Made by a program: the position numbers and the translations under genes. Below the pieces are notes generated by a model. That model was not told the DNA's origin and did not search any database. It saw only the letters and a list, made by a program, of their open reading frames with translations. Positions 25,949 through 35,689 of a DNA stretch of 64,000 nt are shown in pieces. This DNA is from Ciceribacter sichuanensis (GTDB lineage Bacteria; Pseudomonadota; Alphaproteobacteria; Rhizobiales; Rhizobiaceae). The DNA lies in the NCBI RefSeq assembly GCF_024055605.1, contig NZ_JAMXLX010000001.1:186001-250000 (forward strand), written 5' to 3'. Positions within the stretch are counted from its first letter, which is position 1. Every line of letters begins with the position of its first letter.

Positions 25949-26926
25949 TTGATCAGAGCCTATCACGTGGATGGAAGGGCCGAGGTCATCCAGGCCGCCG
26001 AGCCGCGAGATGCGCTCGAAGCGGATATACTGTGGCTTGATCTTGTACACCCCGACCTTGCCGAAGAAGCATTGGTGGAGCGCCTGCTGGCTGTACCCCT
26101 GCCGACACGGGAAGACCTGAAGGACATTGAACCGTCGAGTCGACTTTATGTCGAGGACGGAGGCATTTATATGACCGCCTCGCTCGTCTGGCGGGCGGAA
26201 AACCCGCTTGCGGAGTTGACCGACATCGCCTTCATCCTCGCGGGAAACCGACTCATCACCATCCGCTATGCCGAACCCCGTGCCTTCGCGCTCTTCAGCG
26301 CGGCGCTCCTGCGCATGCCCGGAAAGTACCGCACCGGCTCGGAACTGATGGCGCGCCTGCTCGAAACGATCGTGGACCGCACGGCGGAAGTTCTCGAAAT
26401 CGGCGTCGCGCGACTCGATGAGCTTTCCGCCACCGTCTTCGTCGACCGCAAGGTTGCCAAGCGCCGCCCGCCGCGTTTCCTTGAGGACAAGCTGATGGAC
26501 ATCGCAAGCCATCATCGCCTGGTCAGCAAGGCGCGCGACAGTCTTGTCTCGCTCTCAAGGCTGCTGGCCTTCCTGCGATCCCTGCCGAAAGTTCGGGAGG
26601 ACCGCGAAGCGGAAGAACTGTGCGGCATCGTTGCCCACGACATCCAGTCGCTGTCGGAACATGCCGCTTTCGTCTCGAACAACATCACCTTCCTGCTCGA
26701 TGCGTCGCTCGGCCTGATCAATGTCGAGCAGAACGCCATCATCAAGATCTTCTCGATCGCGTCCGTGGTCTTCTTGCCGCCCACGCTCGTCGCTTCTATC
26801 TATGGAATGAATTTCCAGTTCATGCCGGAACTGGCATGGACCTACGGCTATGCCCTCGCCCTCTTGGCGATGCTGCTGTCCGCCATCATCCCCTTCTTGT
26901 TTTTCCGATGGAAAGGCTGGCTCTGA
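25949..26926 (+). CDS. corA: CorA-family magnesium/divalent cation channel
   Basis: A 325-residue CorA-type protein: a long cytoplasmic N-terminal part with helical regions and two C-terminal transmembrane helices. The signature is YGMNF, located before the periplasmic loop FMPELAW. CorA forms a pentameric inner-membrane Mg2+ (and Co2+, Ni2+) channel. The start is probably TTG at 25949 (MIRAYHVDG), where homology begins; the open frame upstream looks non-coding, and the ribosome site GAAAG is modest. It is followed after 16 bases by kup, so the two ion transporters are likely co-transcribed. Confidence 0.9.
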   Translation: MIRAYHVDGRAEVIQAAEPRDALEADILWLDLVHPDLAEEALVERLLAVPLPTREDLKDIEPSSRLYVEDGGIYMTASLVWRAENPLAELTDIAFILAGNRLITIRYAEPRAFALFSAALLRMPGKYRTGSELMARLLETIVDRTAEVLEIGVARLDELSATVFVDRKVAKRRPPRFLEDKLMDIASHHRLVSKARDSLVSLSRLLAFLRSLPKVREDREAEELCGIVAHDIQSLSEHAAFVSNNITFLLDASLGLINVEQNAIIKIFSIASVVFLPPTLVASIYGMNFQFMPELAWTYGYALALLAMLLSAIIPFLFFRWKGWL

Positions 26927-26942
26927 CGAGCCTGATTGCCCC

Positions 26943-28844
26943 ATGACCCAGGAAACCTGCGAAGATCCGCAACAGAGCAAGGGCTGGAAGAATCTTTTCC
27001 TACTGGCGCTTGGCTCGGTCGGTGTCGTCTATGGCGATATCGGCACGAGCCCGCTCTATGCGTTTCGCGAAGCACTGAAGCCGATCGGCCACGACGGTAT
27101 CACGCGCGTTGAAATCATCGGTCTCATCTCGCTCATCATCTGGGCGCTGACGATCATCGTCACCATCAAATACGTACTCTTCCTGCTGCGCGCGGATAAC
27201 GAGGGCGAGGGCGGCACGCTGTCACTGCTGGCCCTCCTGTCCAAGAACGCCGGCGGGCATAGCGCCGTCCTGATGGTTCTCGGCCTGATCGGTGCCGCGC
27301 TCTTCCTCGGCGATTCGATGATTACGCCGGCCCTTTCCGTCCTGTCGGCGGTGGAGGGTCTGAAGCTCGTCGCGCCCGATCTCCAGAGTTACATCGTGCC
27401 GATTTCCGTCGGTATCCTGATTGGCCTGTTCGCTGTACAATCCCATGGCACGGGGGCCGTGGCCAATTTCTTCGGCCCGATCACTGCCATCTGGTTCATC
27501 GTCATGGCGGCTGGCGGCGTCCTTCACATAGCCGACGACTTTACCATCCTCACTTCCTTTAATCCGTGGTACGCCGTCGACTTCATGCTGCGCGAGAAGT
27601 TTCTGGGCGTCGTCGTGCTGGGTGCGGTCTTCCTGACGGTGACGGGTGCTGAGGCGCTCTATGCGGACCTCGGGCATTTCGGTCGTCGCCCGATCCAGTG
27701 GGCATGGTTCGTGCTGATCTTCCCGGCGCTGGTGCTGAACTATCTCGGTCAGGGCGCCCTTGTGCTCAAGCATCCGGAGACCGCCTCCGATCCGTTCTTT
27801 CTGATGTTCCCGGAATGGGCGCTGCTGCCCGTCGTCATTCTGGCGACGGCGGCCACCATCATCGCCAGCCAGGCCGTGATCACCGGCGCCTTCTCGCTGG
27901 TGCGTCAGGCGATCCACCTCGGCTTCCTGCCGCGCATGCAGATCATGTTCACCTCCGAAACCCATACGGGCCAGATCTATCTGCCGTCGGTAAATGCGCT
28001 GCTGCTCTTCGGCGTTCTCGCTCTCGTGCTGCTGTTCGGCAGTTCCGAGGCGCTTGCCACGGCCTATGGTATTTCCGTCACCGGCGCGATGGTGGTCACC
28101 ACCATCATGGCCTTCGAATTCGTCCGCACCCGCTGGAGATGGTCGCCGGCGCTGGCAACGGTCGTGCTGCTGCCGCTCCTGGCACTGGAACTCGTCTTCC
28201 TCGGCGCCAACATGCTGAAGATCCACGACGGCGGTTATGTGCCGGTGCTGTTTGCCGCGGGCTTCACCGTCGTGATGTGGACCTGGCGTCGGGGTACGTC
28301 GATCCTGTTCGCCAAGACGCGTCATGCCGACGTGCCGCTGCAGCCCTTTATCGCCTCCGTCGAGAAGAAGAGCGAGCATGCGCCGGTTGCCGTTCCGGGT
28401 ACCGCGATCTTCCTGACCAGCGATCCGGAAACCGCACCCGCCGCACTCCTGCACAATCTGAAGCACAACCATGTGCTCCACGAGCGCAACATCATCCTGA
28501 CCATCAGGACGGTGAACCGTCCGCGCGCCACCCCGGCCGAACGCTTCGTGGTGGAAAACCTGTCCGAACGTTTCAGTCGCGTGGAAATCCGCTTCGGCTT
28601 CATGGAAACCCAGAACGTCTCGAAGGCCCTTGCCAGCCTTCGCCGTGGCGGCCTGAAGTTCGACATCATGTCGACCTCCTTCTATCTCGGCCGGCGCAAG
28701 CTGGTACCCGACGCCAAGTCCGGCATGCCTTACTGGCAGGACAGGCTCTACATCTCGCTCGCCAATACTGCGGCCGATCCCTCGGACTATTTCCGCCTTC
28801 CGGCCAACCGCGTGGTCGAACTCGGTTCCCATGTGATCATCTGA
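26943..28844 (+). CDS. kup: Low-affinity potassium uptake protein Kup
   Basis: A 633-residue K+:H+ symporter of the KUP/HAK/KT family. It opens with the typical [20 protein letters not shown], has about 12 transmembrane helices to residue ~455 and ends with a soluble C-terminal domain. Other family stretches are [17 protein letters not shown] and [13 protein letters not shown]. Kup works at low pH and high salt. ATG 26943 lies 16 bases after corA. A strong terminator follows. Confidence 0.96.
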   Translation: MTQETCEDPQQSKGWKNLFLLALGSVGVVYGDIGTSPLYAFREALKPIGHDGITRVEIIGLISLIIWALTIIVTIKYVLFLLRADNEGEGGTLSLLALLSKNAGGHSAVLMVLGLIGAALFLGDSMITPALSVLSAVEGLKLVAPDLQSYIVPISVGILIGLFAVQSHGTGAVANFFGPITAIWFIVMAAGGVLHIADDFTILTSFNPWYAVDFMLREKFLGVVVLGAVFLTVTGAEALYADLGHFGRRPIQWAWFVLIFPALVLNYLGQGALVLKHPETASDPFFLMFPEWALLPVVILATAATIIASQAVITGAFSLVRQAIHLGFLPRMQIMFTSETHTGQIYLPSVNALLLFGVLALVLLFGSSEALATAYGISVTGAMVVTTIMAFEFVRTRWRWSPALATVVLLPLLALELVFLGANMLKIHDGGYVPVLFAAGFTVVMWTWRRGTSILFAKTRHADVPLQPFIASVEKKSEHAPVAVPGTAIFLTSDPETAPAALLHNLKHNHVLHERNIILTIRTVNRPRATPAERFVVENLSERFSRVEIRFGFMETQNVSKALASLRRGGLKFDIMSTSFYLGRRKLVPDAKSGMPYWQDRLYISLANTAADPSDYFRLPANRVVELGSHVII

Positions 28845-28871
28845 GCGATCCGCTCCGATCACGAAAATGTC

Positions 28872-28901
28872 AGGCCGCCGGGCGCTTCCGGCGGCCTTTT
28901 T
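28872..28901 (+). terminator. Rho-independent terminator of corA-kup
   Basis: AGGCCGCCGG (28872-28881) pairs with CCGGCGGCCT (28888-28897), followed by five T. It lies 27 bases after the kup stop codon. Confidence 0.92.
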
Positions 28902-28932
28902 GTCTTGTGGCAGGCCTTGCCGGTCGGGACCG

Positions 28933-28953
28933 TTAACCAAGCATCAAGGTTAA
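28933..28953. promoter_or_regulatory. TTAACC-N9-GGTTAA dyad upstream of the SleB-type gene
   Basis: TTAACC (28933-28938) and GGTTAA (28948-28953) form an inverted repeat 50 bases before the hydrolase start. TTAA half-sites are part of the CtrA cell-cycle motif, but the usual spacing is seven bases between direct repeats, so the regulator is uncertain. Confidence 0.3.
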
Positions 28954-29002
28954 TGGGAGATGTTTTTCTAATGTAACCGAGTTCACGTCCGGAGTACCGG
29001 TT

Positions 29003-30175
29003 TTGCGTTCGAAAAGCCGTTTCTTGAAGCTGTCCCGTTCCCGTTTCGATGCCTGGGCCTCGCCCGTCGTCTTCGGTCTGGTTTCCTGGCTCGCATTCCC
29101 GTCGGTCGCGGCGCAGGGCGATCTTGCCGGACTGATCTCCGGATTGGACACCGGCTCCGCCAACTGGCGCGTGGTCTTGACACCTTCTCCCGCCGGGTCC
29201 CTGCATCAGGCCGAACTTGCCTTCGCGGGCGGCGATGGGTCATCCGCGCTTTCCGAAGAAAGCGGCATGCTCTTGCCGGATGGCCGGAAGATCGCGTTCG
29301 ACGGAGGCAAGAAGGTTGCCGATCCCCGGCCGGATGAGGATCGGGTGACCCGTGACCTGAAGAAAGGTCGTGTCGTCGCCATCGAGCCGATGCTGCCGCC
29401 CAAGGCCTTCACCGCCGGTTCCGTTCTGAAGCGCACCAGTTCCCTGCTCGAACCGCGCAAGCGTTCGTCCGAAGAATCGGCCTTCGTCAAGCCGAAGGGC
29501 AAGCCGGTCGAGCTCGCCAGCTTCTATTTCAAGAAGAAAGAACCGAAATACGATCCCGGCGTGCCGAACATGCTGGCCGGCCTTGTGACCAATCGTGATG
29601 CCGACGTGCTGGCGACGGCTTACGCCCCGTCCGATCCCGATTATGCAAAGGTCTCGCCCTTTGACGCCATCCTGAAGAAGGATCCGGAGCAGGGACGTTT
29701 CGTGCCCAGGATCGGGCCGGGCGATCATGCATGGGCAGCGAGCGTTCTGCCGCCGTCGGTGTTCTCCGCCCGCGAACAGCAGTGCCTGGCTTCCGGCATC
29801 TATTTCGAGGCGCGCGGAGAATCGGTGAAGGGGCAGGCGGCCGTCGCTCAGGTGATTCTGAACCGTGTTCGCAATCCGGCCTATCCGGACAGCATCTGCG
29901 GCGTGGTCTACCAGAACGAGGACTGGCGCAATCGTTGCCAGTTTTCCTTCGCCTGCGACAACATCAAGGACCGGGTGAACTCGCAATATCACTGGAAGGT
30001 GGCCCGCGAAGTGGCGCTTGCCGTCACAGCCGGCAAGATCTGGCTGAACGAAGTGGGGTCCGCCACCCATTATCATGCCGTCTATGTGAAACCGGGCTGG
30101 GCCCGCACCATGAAGAAGGTCGGCCGGATCGGCCTGCATGTCTTCTATCGCACCTATGGCGGCGGCTGGAGCTGA
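29003..30175 (+). CDS. SleB/CwlJ-type cell wall hydrolase
   Basis: A 390-residue envelope protein. An N-terminal hydrophobic segment (about residues 20-37, VVFGLVSWLAFPSVAAQ) acts as signal or anchor. Residues ~40-260 are low in conservation. The C-terminal ~125 residues are a Hydrolase_2 domain with QQCLASGIYFEARGES, AQVILNRVRNPAYP, CQFSFACDN and ATHYHAVYVKPGW. The family cleaves peptidoglycan, as in spore cortex lysis; in non-sporulating rhizobia it is thought to remodel the wall. The start is TTG 29003 with GGAG eight bases upstream. Confidence 0.88.
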   Translation: MRSKSRFLKLSRSRFDAWASPVVFGLVSWLAFPSVAAQGDLAGLISGLDTGSANWRVVLTPSPAGSLHQAELAFAGGDGSSALSEESGMLLPDGRKIAFDGGKKVADPRPDEDRVTRDLKKGRVVAIEPMLPPKAFTAGSVLKRTSSLLEPRKRSSEESAFVKPKGKPVELASFYFKKKEPKYDPGVPNMLAGLVTNRDADVLATAYAPSDPDYAKVSPFDAILKKDPEQGRFVPRIGPGDHAWAASVLPPSVFSAREQQCLASGIYFEARGESVKGQAAVAQVILNRVRNPAYPDSICGVVYQNEDWRNRCQFSFACDNIKDRVNSQYHWKVAREVALAVTAGKIWLNEVGSATHYHAVYVKPGWARTMKKVGRIGLHVFYRTYGGGWS

Positions 30176-30333
30176 GCATCCCGCAGCCGGGCGCCATTTG
30201 TGTCCGCCCGGCGACCGATTCCGCGGCGAAGTGACCCGGTTTGATCGCCGTCATGCCGCCTGAATCGGCGCCTGCGACTTAAGTCTATGATTTTCCCCGG
30301 TTAATTTGTGGTGAAACTTGGGTCTTCAATGCC

Positions 30334-30362
30334 TTGACTATGGGGGCACTCAAAATTATGGT
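30334..30362 (+). promoter_or_regulatory. Sigma-70-type promoter of the atp operon
   Basis: TTGACT (30334-30339) and TATGGT (30357-30362) are separated by exactly 17 bases, a good match to the housekeeping consensus. It lies ~100 bases before atpI and is the only clear promoter in this gap. Confidence 0.6.
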
Positions 30363-30464
30363 GCGGCCGACTTCAGAACGGGCCGGAGGGGTGTTTTCCT
30401 GCCGTTTCTTGTGTTCCTGGCAGGCCAATCGCTTGCCTGAATCGGAGAGCGGACGGAGGAAGCC

Positions 30465-30827
30465 ATGAAGGGTGACGATCAGAAAGGTCTGGAAGAGCGT
30501 CGCAAGCGACTTGCCGCCGAACTGGCGAAGCGGGGAGCCGAGGCGAGGGGTGACGAAGCCGCGGAGCAGAGTGCCGAGCAAAGCCGGAAAGGCTATGCCC
30601 AGGCGATGAAGCTTTCGAGCGAATTCATTTCCGCCATCGTTGTCGGTGCCATCCTTGGCTATCTCATCGACCGTTTTGTCGGCACGGCGCCGTGGGGCAT
30701 GATTGTTTTGCTGCTTCTCGGTTTCTGTGCCGGTGTGTTGAACGTGCTTCGTTCGGCGGGCGTCGTATCGACGCCTCAGTCGGCGGAACGCGGTGGGCAG
30801 ACGAAGAATGGGCGTGACGACGGCTGA
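30465..30827 (+). CDS. atpI: ATP synthase accessory protein I (AtpI/AtpZ family)
   Basis: A 120-residue protein with a charged N-terminal half and two transmembrane helices (SSEFISAIVVGAILGYLID; MIVLLLLGFCAGVLNVL). AtpI helps assemble the c-ring and may act in Mg2+ uptake for the enzyme; it is not part of the final complex. ATG 30465 follows ACGGAGG. It is first in the F0 operon and 65 bases before atpB, the usual alphaproteobacterial order, with the F1 genes elsewhere. Confidence 0.9.
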   Translation: MKGDDQKGLEERRKRLAAELAKRGAEARGDEAAEQSAEQSRKGYAQAMKLSSEFISAIVVGAILGYLIDRFVGTAPWGMIVLLLLGFCAGVLNVLRSAGVVSTPQSAERGGQTKNGRDDG

Positions 30828-30892
30828 AGGTCGTTCAAGCGCAAGTCAGGCAGATCCCCGTCAAGGCGGGCTAAAGCGAAAGAGACCATAAG

Positions 30893-31645
30893 GTGTCAAA
30901 CGATCCGACTCATCAGTTCCTGATCCAGAAGATTGTGCCGATCGAACTCGGCGGAATTGATTTTTCGTTCACCAATGCGTCGCTCTTCATGGTTGCGACC
31001 GTCGCTTGCGCTTCGGGCTTCCTGTATTTCTCGACTTCGAACCGCGGCCTGATCCCGGGTCGTGCGCAGTCGGTCGCGGAAATGTCCTATGAATTCATCG
31101 CCTCGATGCTGCGCGAAGGCGCCGGCAGCCACGGCATGAAGTTCTTCCCCATGGTTTTCTCGCTGTTCATGTTCGTGCTGACCGCGAACCTGCTTGGCAT
31201 GATGCCCTACTTCTTCACCGTCACCTCGCAGATCATCGTTACCTTTGCGCTGGCGCTGTTCGTCATCGGTACGGTTCTCGTCTACGGTTTCTACAAGCAC
31301 GGTTTTCACTTCCTGCAGATCTTCGTGCCGAGCGGTGTTCCCGGCGCGCTTCTGCCGCTGGTCGTGATCATTGAAATCATTTCGTTCCTGTCGCGTCCGA
31401 TTTCGCTTTCCGTGCGTCTGTTCGCAAACATGCTGGCCGGACACATCACGCTTAAGGTTTTCGCGGGCTTCGTCGCCTCGCTGGGTGCGCTCGGCGCGGT
31501 CGGCATCGGTGGCGCGATACTGCCTCTCATCATGACCGTCGCCCTGACTGGTCTCGAGTTCCTCGTCGCCTTCCTGCAGGCTTACGTCTTCGCGGTACTG
31601 ACTTGCATGTACCTCAACGACGCAATTCACCCCGGCGGGCACTAA
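30893..31645 (+). CDS. atpB: F0F1 ATP synthase subunit a
   Basis: A 250-residue inner-membrane subunit with five to six helices that carries the proton half-channels. The essential Arg lies in [14 protein letters not shown] in the fourth conserved helix, and the last helix ends with [14 protein letters not shown]. The start is GTG at 30893, after ACCATAAG. Confidence 0.97.
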   Translation: MSNDPTHQFLIQKIVPIELGGIDFSFTNASLFMVATVACASGFLYFSTSNRGLIPGRAQSVAEMSYEFIASMLREGAGSHGMKFFPMVFSLFMFVLTANLLGMMPYFFTVTSQIIVTFALALFVIGTVLVYGFYKHGFHFLQIFVPSGVPGALLPLVVIIEIISFLSRPISLSVRLFANMLAGHITLKVFAGFVASLGALGAVGIGGAILPLIMTVALTGLEFLVAFLQAYVFAVLTCMYLNDAIHPGGH

Positions 31646-31715
31646 GGATAACCGACATTGGCGTCAGTCAGGCGTCAGTCATTCGCCGCAACAACCATCT
31701 CGAAGGAGTTCATTC

Positions 31716-31943
31716 ATGGAAGCGGAAGCAGCAAAGTTCATCGGCGCAGGTTTGGCTTGCTTTGGCATGGCCGGCACGGCTCTGGGCCTCGGCAACATCT
31801 TCGGCAACTACCTGTCGGGCGCACTGCGCAACCCGTCTGCCGCTGACAGCCAGTTCGGCCGTCTGGTATTCGGCTTCGCCGTTACGGAAGCTCTGGGCAT
31901 CTTCTCGCTGCTCATCGCTCTCCTCCTCCTGTTCGCCGTCTGA
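31716..31943 (+). CDS. atpE: F0F1 ATP synthase subunit c
   Basis: A 75-residue hairpin of two transmembrane helices joined by the polar loop [11 protein letters not shown]. The proton-carrying carboxylate is Glu58 in [10 protein letters not shown], as usual for alphaproteobacteria and mitochondria. ATG 31716 follows GAAGGAG. This is the c-ring subunit; it is normally made in the largest amount of the operon. Confidence 0.97.
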   Translation: MEAEAAKFIGAGLACFGMAGTALGLGNIFGNYLSGALRNPSAADSQFGRLVFGFAVTEALGIFSLLIALLLLFAV

Positions 31944-32024
31944 TAACGGCCGCAGTTTGGGATCACGGCGCGCCGATCGGCGTCCGTGATCCTTGAGCAT
32001 TTGAGAGTACACCTGGAGGTGAGC

Positions 32025-32615
32025 ATGTTTGTGACCCCCGCCTATGCCGAAGACGTACCGGCAGAGGGCCAGACCCACACGGAGACCGGCGTTCCCGGCG
32101 AAGCGGGTCATGGTGGCGGCGTATTCCCGCCATTCGACCAGACGACCTATCCGTCTCAGCTTCTGTGGCTGGTGATCACGTTCGGCCTTTTCTACGTGCT
32201 CATGCAGAAGGTCATCGTGCCGCGCGTTGGTGGCATTCTGGAAAACCGTCATGATCGAATTGCGCAGGATCTGGACGAAGCCTCGCGGCTGAAGTCCGAG
32301 TCTGATGCCGCGATCGAAACCTACGAGCGCGAACTCAGCGCCGCCAAGGCAAAGGCCGGCCAGATAGCCGGTTCCGCCCGCGACGCCGCCAAGGCAAAGG
32401 CCGATGCAGATCGCGCCGCTGTCGAGGCTGAACTCGCAGGCAAGCTTGCGGCAGCCGAAACCCGCATCGGTGAGATCAAGGCCAAGGCGTTTGCCGAAGT
32501 CGACACGATCGCCGTCGATACGGTCGGTGCCATCGTGGAGCAGCTCGTCGGCGCCAAGGCAACCGCGGCCGACATCAAGGCTGCCGTCAGCGCCGCAGCC
32601 AAGCAGGGGGCATGA
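32025..32615 (+). CDS. atpF': F0F1 ATP synthase subunit b' (b-type peripheral stalk)
   Basis: A 196-residue peripheral stalk subunit: an N-terminal extension of ~45 residues, one transmembrane helix ([19 protein letters not shown]) and a long Ala/Lys/Glu-rich coiled coil. Having two different b subunits is typical for photosynthetic and rhizobial alphaproteobacteria. ATG 32025 follows GGAGGTGAGC. The stop overlaps the start of the next b gene (ATGA), which couples their translation. Confidence 0.93.
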   Translation: MFVTPAYAEDVPAEGQTHTETGVPGEAGHGGGVFPPFDQTTYPSQLLWLVITFGLFYVLMQKVIVPRVGGILENRHDRIAQDLDEASRLKSESDAAIETYERELSAAKAKAGQIAGSARDAAKAKADADRAAVEAELAGKLAAAETRIGEIKAKAFAEVDTIAVDTVGAIVEQLVGAKATAADIKAAVSAAAKQGA

Positions 32616-33103
32616 TCATGCATTTCGATGCTACTTTCTTTGCCTTTGTTGGGCTTCTCCTCTTCTTCGCCCTGGTTATCTACCTCAAGGTTCCGGGCAT
32701 GGTCGCAAAGTCTCTCGACGAGCGTGCCGACAAGATCCGAAACGAGCTTGCCGAAGCAAAGCGCCTGCGTGAAGAGGCTCAGCACGTGCTGGCCGAATAC
32801 CAGCGCAAGCGCAAGGAAGCTGAAGCTGAAGCCGCTGCCATCGTGGCCGCTGCCGAACGCGAAGCCGCTGCCCTGACCGTGGAAGCCAAGCAGAAGACCG
32901 AGGAGTTCGTTGCCCGTCGCAACGCGCTTTCCGAGCAGAAGATCAAGCAGGCCGAGGTTGACGCCGTCAACGCCGTTCGCGCCGCAGCCGTCGATCTCGC
33001 TATTGCCGCAGCCGAAAGCGTGCTTGCCAAGAAGGCCGATGCGGCCGTTCAGGACAGCCTGTTCAAGGGTGCGGTGGGCGAAGTGAAGGCTCGCCTGAAC
33101 TAA
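32612..33103 (+). CDS. atpF: F0F1 ATP synthase subunit b
   Basis: A 163-residue peripheral stalk subunit. One N-terminal transmembrane helix ([19 protein letters not shown]) is followed by a long coiled coil rich in Ala, Glu and Lys that reaches to the F1 head. It pairs with b'. The start at 32612 overlaps the preceding stop by four bases; an ATG two codons later is possible. It is the last gene of the F0 operon and is followed by a strong terminator. Confidence 0.95.
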   Translation: MIMHFDATFFAFVGLLLFFALVIYLKVPGMVAKSLDERADKIRNELAEAKRLREEAQHVLAEYQRKRKEAEAEAAAIVAAAEREAAALTVEAKQKTEEFVARRNALSEQKIKQAEVDAVNAVRAAAVDLAIAAAESVLAKKADAAVQDSLFKGAVGEVKARLN

Positions 33104-33130
33104 GCGTTGCTCTCAAGGTCAAATGTTTAG

Positions 33131-33167
33131 AACCGGGGCTGCCGCAAGGTGGCCCCGGTTTTTCTTT
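33131..33167 (+). terminator. Rho-independent terminator of the atp operon
   Basis: AACCGGGGC (33131-33139) pairs with GCCCCGGTT (33152-33160), followed by a T-rich tract. It lies 27 bases after the atpF stop. Confidence 0.92.
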
Positions 33168-33180
33168 GGCTGATCTTGGG

Positions 33181-33326
33181 ATGCTGTTTCGGGTGTCCCC
33201 CTCGCGGGTCCCCGACGAAGACAGAACGCGTACAATGCCTGATGTCTTCCCTTCGCACACTTCCGGGTCCTGAGGCGGTTTTTTCTTCTGGCGGAATTAC
33301 CCTGGGCGAGCTGGCGGACACAGCAT
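33181..33326 (+). ncRNA. Structured RNA candidate, 6S-like long hairpin with central bubble
   Basis: No coding signal, but the ends and inner segments pair in order. ATGCTGT (33181-33187) pairs with ACAGCAT (33320-33326), GTCC with GGAC, CTCGC (33201-33205) with GCGAG (33306-33310), and GGGT with ACCC (33299-33302). Further in, CCG pairs with CGG, GAAGA (33217-33221) with TCTTC (33284-33288), and TGCCT with AGGCG. Between the last two lies an asymmetric bubble of about 14 and 6 bases. One long hairpin of ~146 bases with a central bubble is the shape of 6S RNA, and the segment GCGGGTCCCC resembles a part of E. coli 6S. I see no promoter, the strand is not certain, and the match was folded by eye only. 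Confidence 0.35.
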
Positions 33327-33443
33327 TCGACCAGCGGCCTCTGCAAGCCGACCTTAGATGTGTGAGAACCTGCGTGAGCGTAGGCGCTTGCTTCGCGGTT
33401 CAGCAGGGTCGGCGGAAGATGACGGAAGCGAGCCGTCTGCCAG

Positions 33444-34112
33444 TTACGTCTCGCTCTCTTCGTCTTTTCTAAGAGGACGAAAACTCATCCGGTGCAGCGG
33501 GCAGGGGCCGTGGATCGCGATAGCAGCGCGATGCTCGACGGTGCCGTAGCCCGCGTGCCCCGCAAAACCGTAATCCGGATAGAGGAGCCCCGCCCGCGCC
33601 ATCATCCGGTCACGGGTCACCTTGGCGAGGATCGAGGCGGCGGCGATGGAGAGGGACCGGGCATCGCCCTTGACCACTGCCTTGCCGCTGCAGATGAGCC
33701 CGGGTGGCACGTCTCTTCCATCTGCAAGAACCTGGCGCGGAACAAGCGTCAAACCGGCGACGGCGCGGCGCATGGCATCGAGGCTCGCCTTGCGGATATC
33801 CCGCTCATCGATATGACGGGCCGAGGACGACGCGATCGACACCGTGGCGCTCTCGAGGATGATCTCGAACAGTGCCTCCCGTTGCGTCATCGACAGCTTC
33901 TTCGAATCGTTGAGGCCTGCGGGAATGTTGTCGGGATCGAGAATGACCGCTGCCGCGACCACCGGGCCGGCAAGGGGGCCGCGTCCGGCTTCATCCGTAC
34001 CTGCAACGGGGAAAAGCCCATCCTTCATCGCCATCGTCTCGATGGAGAAATCCGGGCCAAGGGCGAGCGTGTCGAAAAGAGATGGAGAATCGGGTGGCGT
34101 GCGACGTTTCAT
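33444..34112 (-). CDS. rnhB: Ribonuclease HII
   Basis: A 222-residue RNase HII, which removes ribonucleotides and RNA primers from RNA-DNA hybrids. The metal-binding motif is [14 protein letters not shown] around residue 38 (Asp-Glu), with further Asp in LNDSKKLS and VLADGRDVP and the DNA-contacting Ser/Ala-rich [13 protein letters not shown]. The start is ATG 34112 (MKRRTPPD), chosen because upstream residues are not conserved; no clear ribosome site was seen. It converges on atpF from the other side. Confidence 0.94.
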   Translation of the reverse strand: MKRRTPPDSPSLFDTLALGPDFSIETMAMKDGLFPVAGTDEAGRGPLAGPVVAAAVILDPDNIPAGLNDSKKLSMTQREALFEIILESATVSIASSSARHIDERDIRKASLDAMRRAVAGLTLVPRQVLADGRDVPPGLICSGKAVVKGDARSLSIAAASILAKVTRDRMMARAGLLYPDYGFAGHAGYGTVEHRAAIAIHGPCPLHRMSFRPLRKDEESET

Positions 34113-34290
34113 GCGGCGGAAAATCGCACGCGCACCCGATCTCCTGCAAGTCCCCGACATCGACGTCCGTGAGGGGGTACGGAAACATCGTTGCGGCTGC
34201 CGGGGGACCTGTCATTCCGGTGCGAGGCGGCGGATAGCACCGGAAGCTTCTTTCCCGGCCGAAAGCCGGTCGGAAAACTTCAAAAGGCCA

Positions 34291-34343
34291 AAGCATGTCG
34301 CGCAAAAGTGCTGAGCGGTTTTGCGGCAACGACATGCGTTAAA
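34291..34343. repeat. Rhizobiales-type palindromic intergenic repeat, copy 2
   Basis: GCATGTCG (34293-34300) with CGACATGC (34330-34337), and inside it CGCAAAA with TTTTGCG. The centre GCAAAAGTG...CGGTTTTGC has the same length (23 bases) and nearly the same sequence as in the element at 19211, but the outer arms differ, each keeping its own complementarity. This points to one repeat family with covarying arms. Confidence 0.7.
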
Positions 34344-34400
34344 CGAAGACTTCAAGCGTGTTGAGCCAATCTGAAAGATCGCGGCGCACTTTAAGTCCGT

Positions 34401-35558
34401 TCAGAGCAGCGACAGTTGCACGCCGCTGCCATCCGGGGGCGTGAACAGGTCGTCGCGCAGATGCATGCTGCGACGGATCATGCCGAGCCGCTTGGTCGCC
34501 ATCTCGAAGCGGCGGCTGATCTGCCAGGCATAGGGACCTGCACCCTTCATCCGCTTTCCGAACTCGGCATCGTAATCCTTTCCACCGCGCATGGAACGCA
34601 CCAGCGACATCACATGCCGGTAGCGGTCCGGATAATTCTGCAGCAGCCAGTCGCGGAAGAGGGGGCTTACCTCGTAAGGCAGCCGTAGCAGGACATAGCC
34701 GGCCTCCGTGGCGCCGGCAGCCTTGGCCGAATCCAGCACCCGCTCGATCTCGTGATCGTTGAGCGCCGGGATAACCGGCGCGACCAGAACACCCGTCGGT
34801 ATGCCGGCTTCCGAAAGCCCGCGGATCGCTTCCAGCCGCCGGCTCGGTGTCGAGGCGCGAGGCTCCATGCTGCGCGCCATCTTGCGGTCGAGCGTGGTCA
34901 CTGAAATCGCCACCTTGGCCAGCCCGCGCTCGGCCATGGAGGAGAGGATATCGAGATCCCTGAGGATGAGCGCCGACTTGGTGACGATCGCCACCGGATG
35001 GTTGGCCTTGTCCAGCACTTCGAGGAGCTGCCGCATGATGCGCCATTCCCGTTCGATCGGCTGGTAGGGATCGGTATTCGTGCCGATGGCGATGGTCCGC
35101 GGCTTGTAGCCGGGCTTTGCGAGTTCCCGTTCCAACAGCCTTGGGGCATCGGGCTTGGCGAACAGCCTGGCCTCGAAATCGAGCCCGGCCGAGAGTCCCA
35201 TATAGCTGTGGGTCGGCCGTGCGAAGCAGTAGATGCAGCCATGCTCGCAGCCCCGATAGGGGTTGATGGAGCGGTCGAACGGAATATCCGGCGATTCATT
35301 GCGGGTGATCGCGGTACGCGGCTTCTCGATCTGCACTTCGGTGCGAAACGGCGGCATGTCCTCAAGCGTCGACCAGCCGTCATCGAAGGCGACACGCTCC
35401 TGGTGCTCGAAGCGGCCGGAAGGGTTCATCCCGGCGCCGCGTCCGCGACGGCGGTCGATCTCGATCCTGAGACCGGAAGCAGAAACCATCGCATCGGCAA
35501 TATCTGCCGTATTGGCAGGCTGAAATGCAGCCTGCCCCACAAGAGACAGCTCGTTCAT
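34401..35558 (-). CDS. PA0069-family radical SAM protein
   Basis: A 385-residue radical SAM enzyme. The 4Fe-4S motif CxxxCxxC is in YRGCEHGCIYCFARP at about residue 100, after a long N-terminal region; SplB-like features continue with IAIGTNTDPYQPIE and PVAIVTKSALI. The PA0069 family is widespread; its reaction is not known, although it is related to spore photoproduct lyase. ATG 35558 (MNELSL) follows GAGGAG, better than the ATG seven codons upstream. The gene is isolated, with a palindromic repeat downstream. Confidence 0.9.
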   Translation of the reverse strand: MNELSLVGQAAFQPANTADIADAMVSASGLRIEIDRRRGRGAGMNPSGRFEHQERVAFDDGWSTLEDMPPFRTEVQIEKPRTAITRNESPDIPFDRSINPYRGCEHGCIYCFARPTHSYMGLSAGLDFEARLFAKPDAPRLLERELAKPGYKPRTIAIGTNTDPYQPIEREWRIMRQLLEVLDKANHPVAIVTKSALILRDLDILSSMAERGLAKVAISVTTLDRKMARSMEPRASTPSRRLEAIRGLSEAGIPTGVLVAPVIPALNDHEIERVLDSAKAAGATEAGYVLLRLPYEVSPLFRDWLLQNYPDRYRHVMSLVRSMRGGKDYDAEFGKRMKGAGPYAWQISRRFEMATKRLGMIRRSMHLRDDLFTPPDGSGVQLSLL

Positions 35559-35689
35559 GTTTGCTCCTCGCGGCTGCATGCAGCCCGCCGTTGATGATTA
35601 AATTCCTACCGGCAAAATGAGAACAATGCAAGAACAAAATTGAAAAATGGATTGTGGCAATTGCTTGTGCGATGCGATAAATCTAACAA

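Larger units (their letters stand above)
33104..33443. other. Intergenic region between atpF and rnhB
   Basis: A 340-base gap between convergent genes. It contains the atpF terminator and then a structured 146-base RNA candidate (33181-33326). A further short hairpin (CCTGCG/CGTAGG near 33370) and a region without visible coding signal run up to the rnhB stop. Confidence 0.6.

Noticed and set aside
33119..33472. Small open frames on both strands between atpF and rnhB
   Set aside because: No ribosome sites and low-complexity products; base pairing across the region argues for a structured RNA instead.
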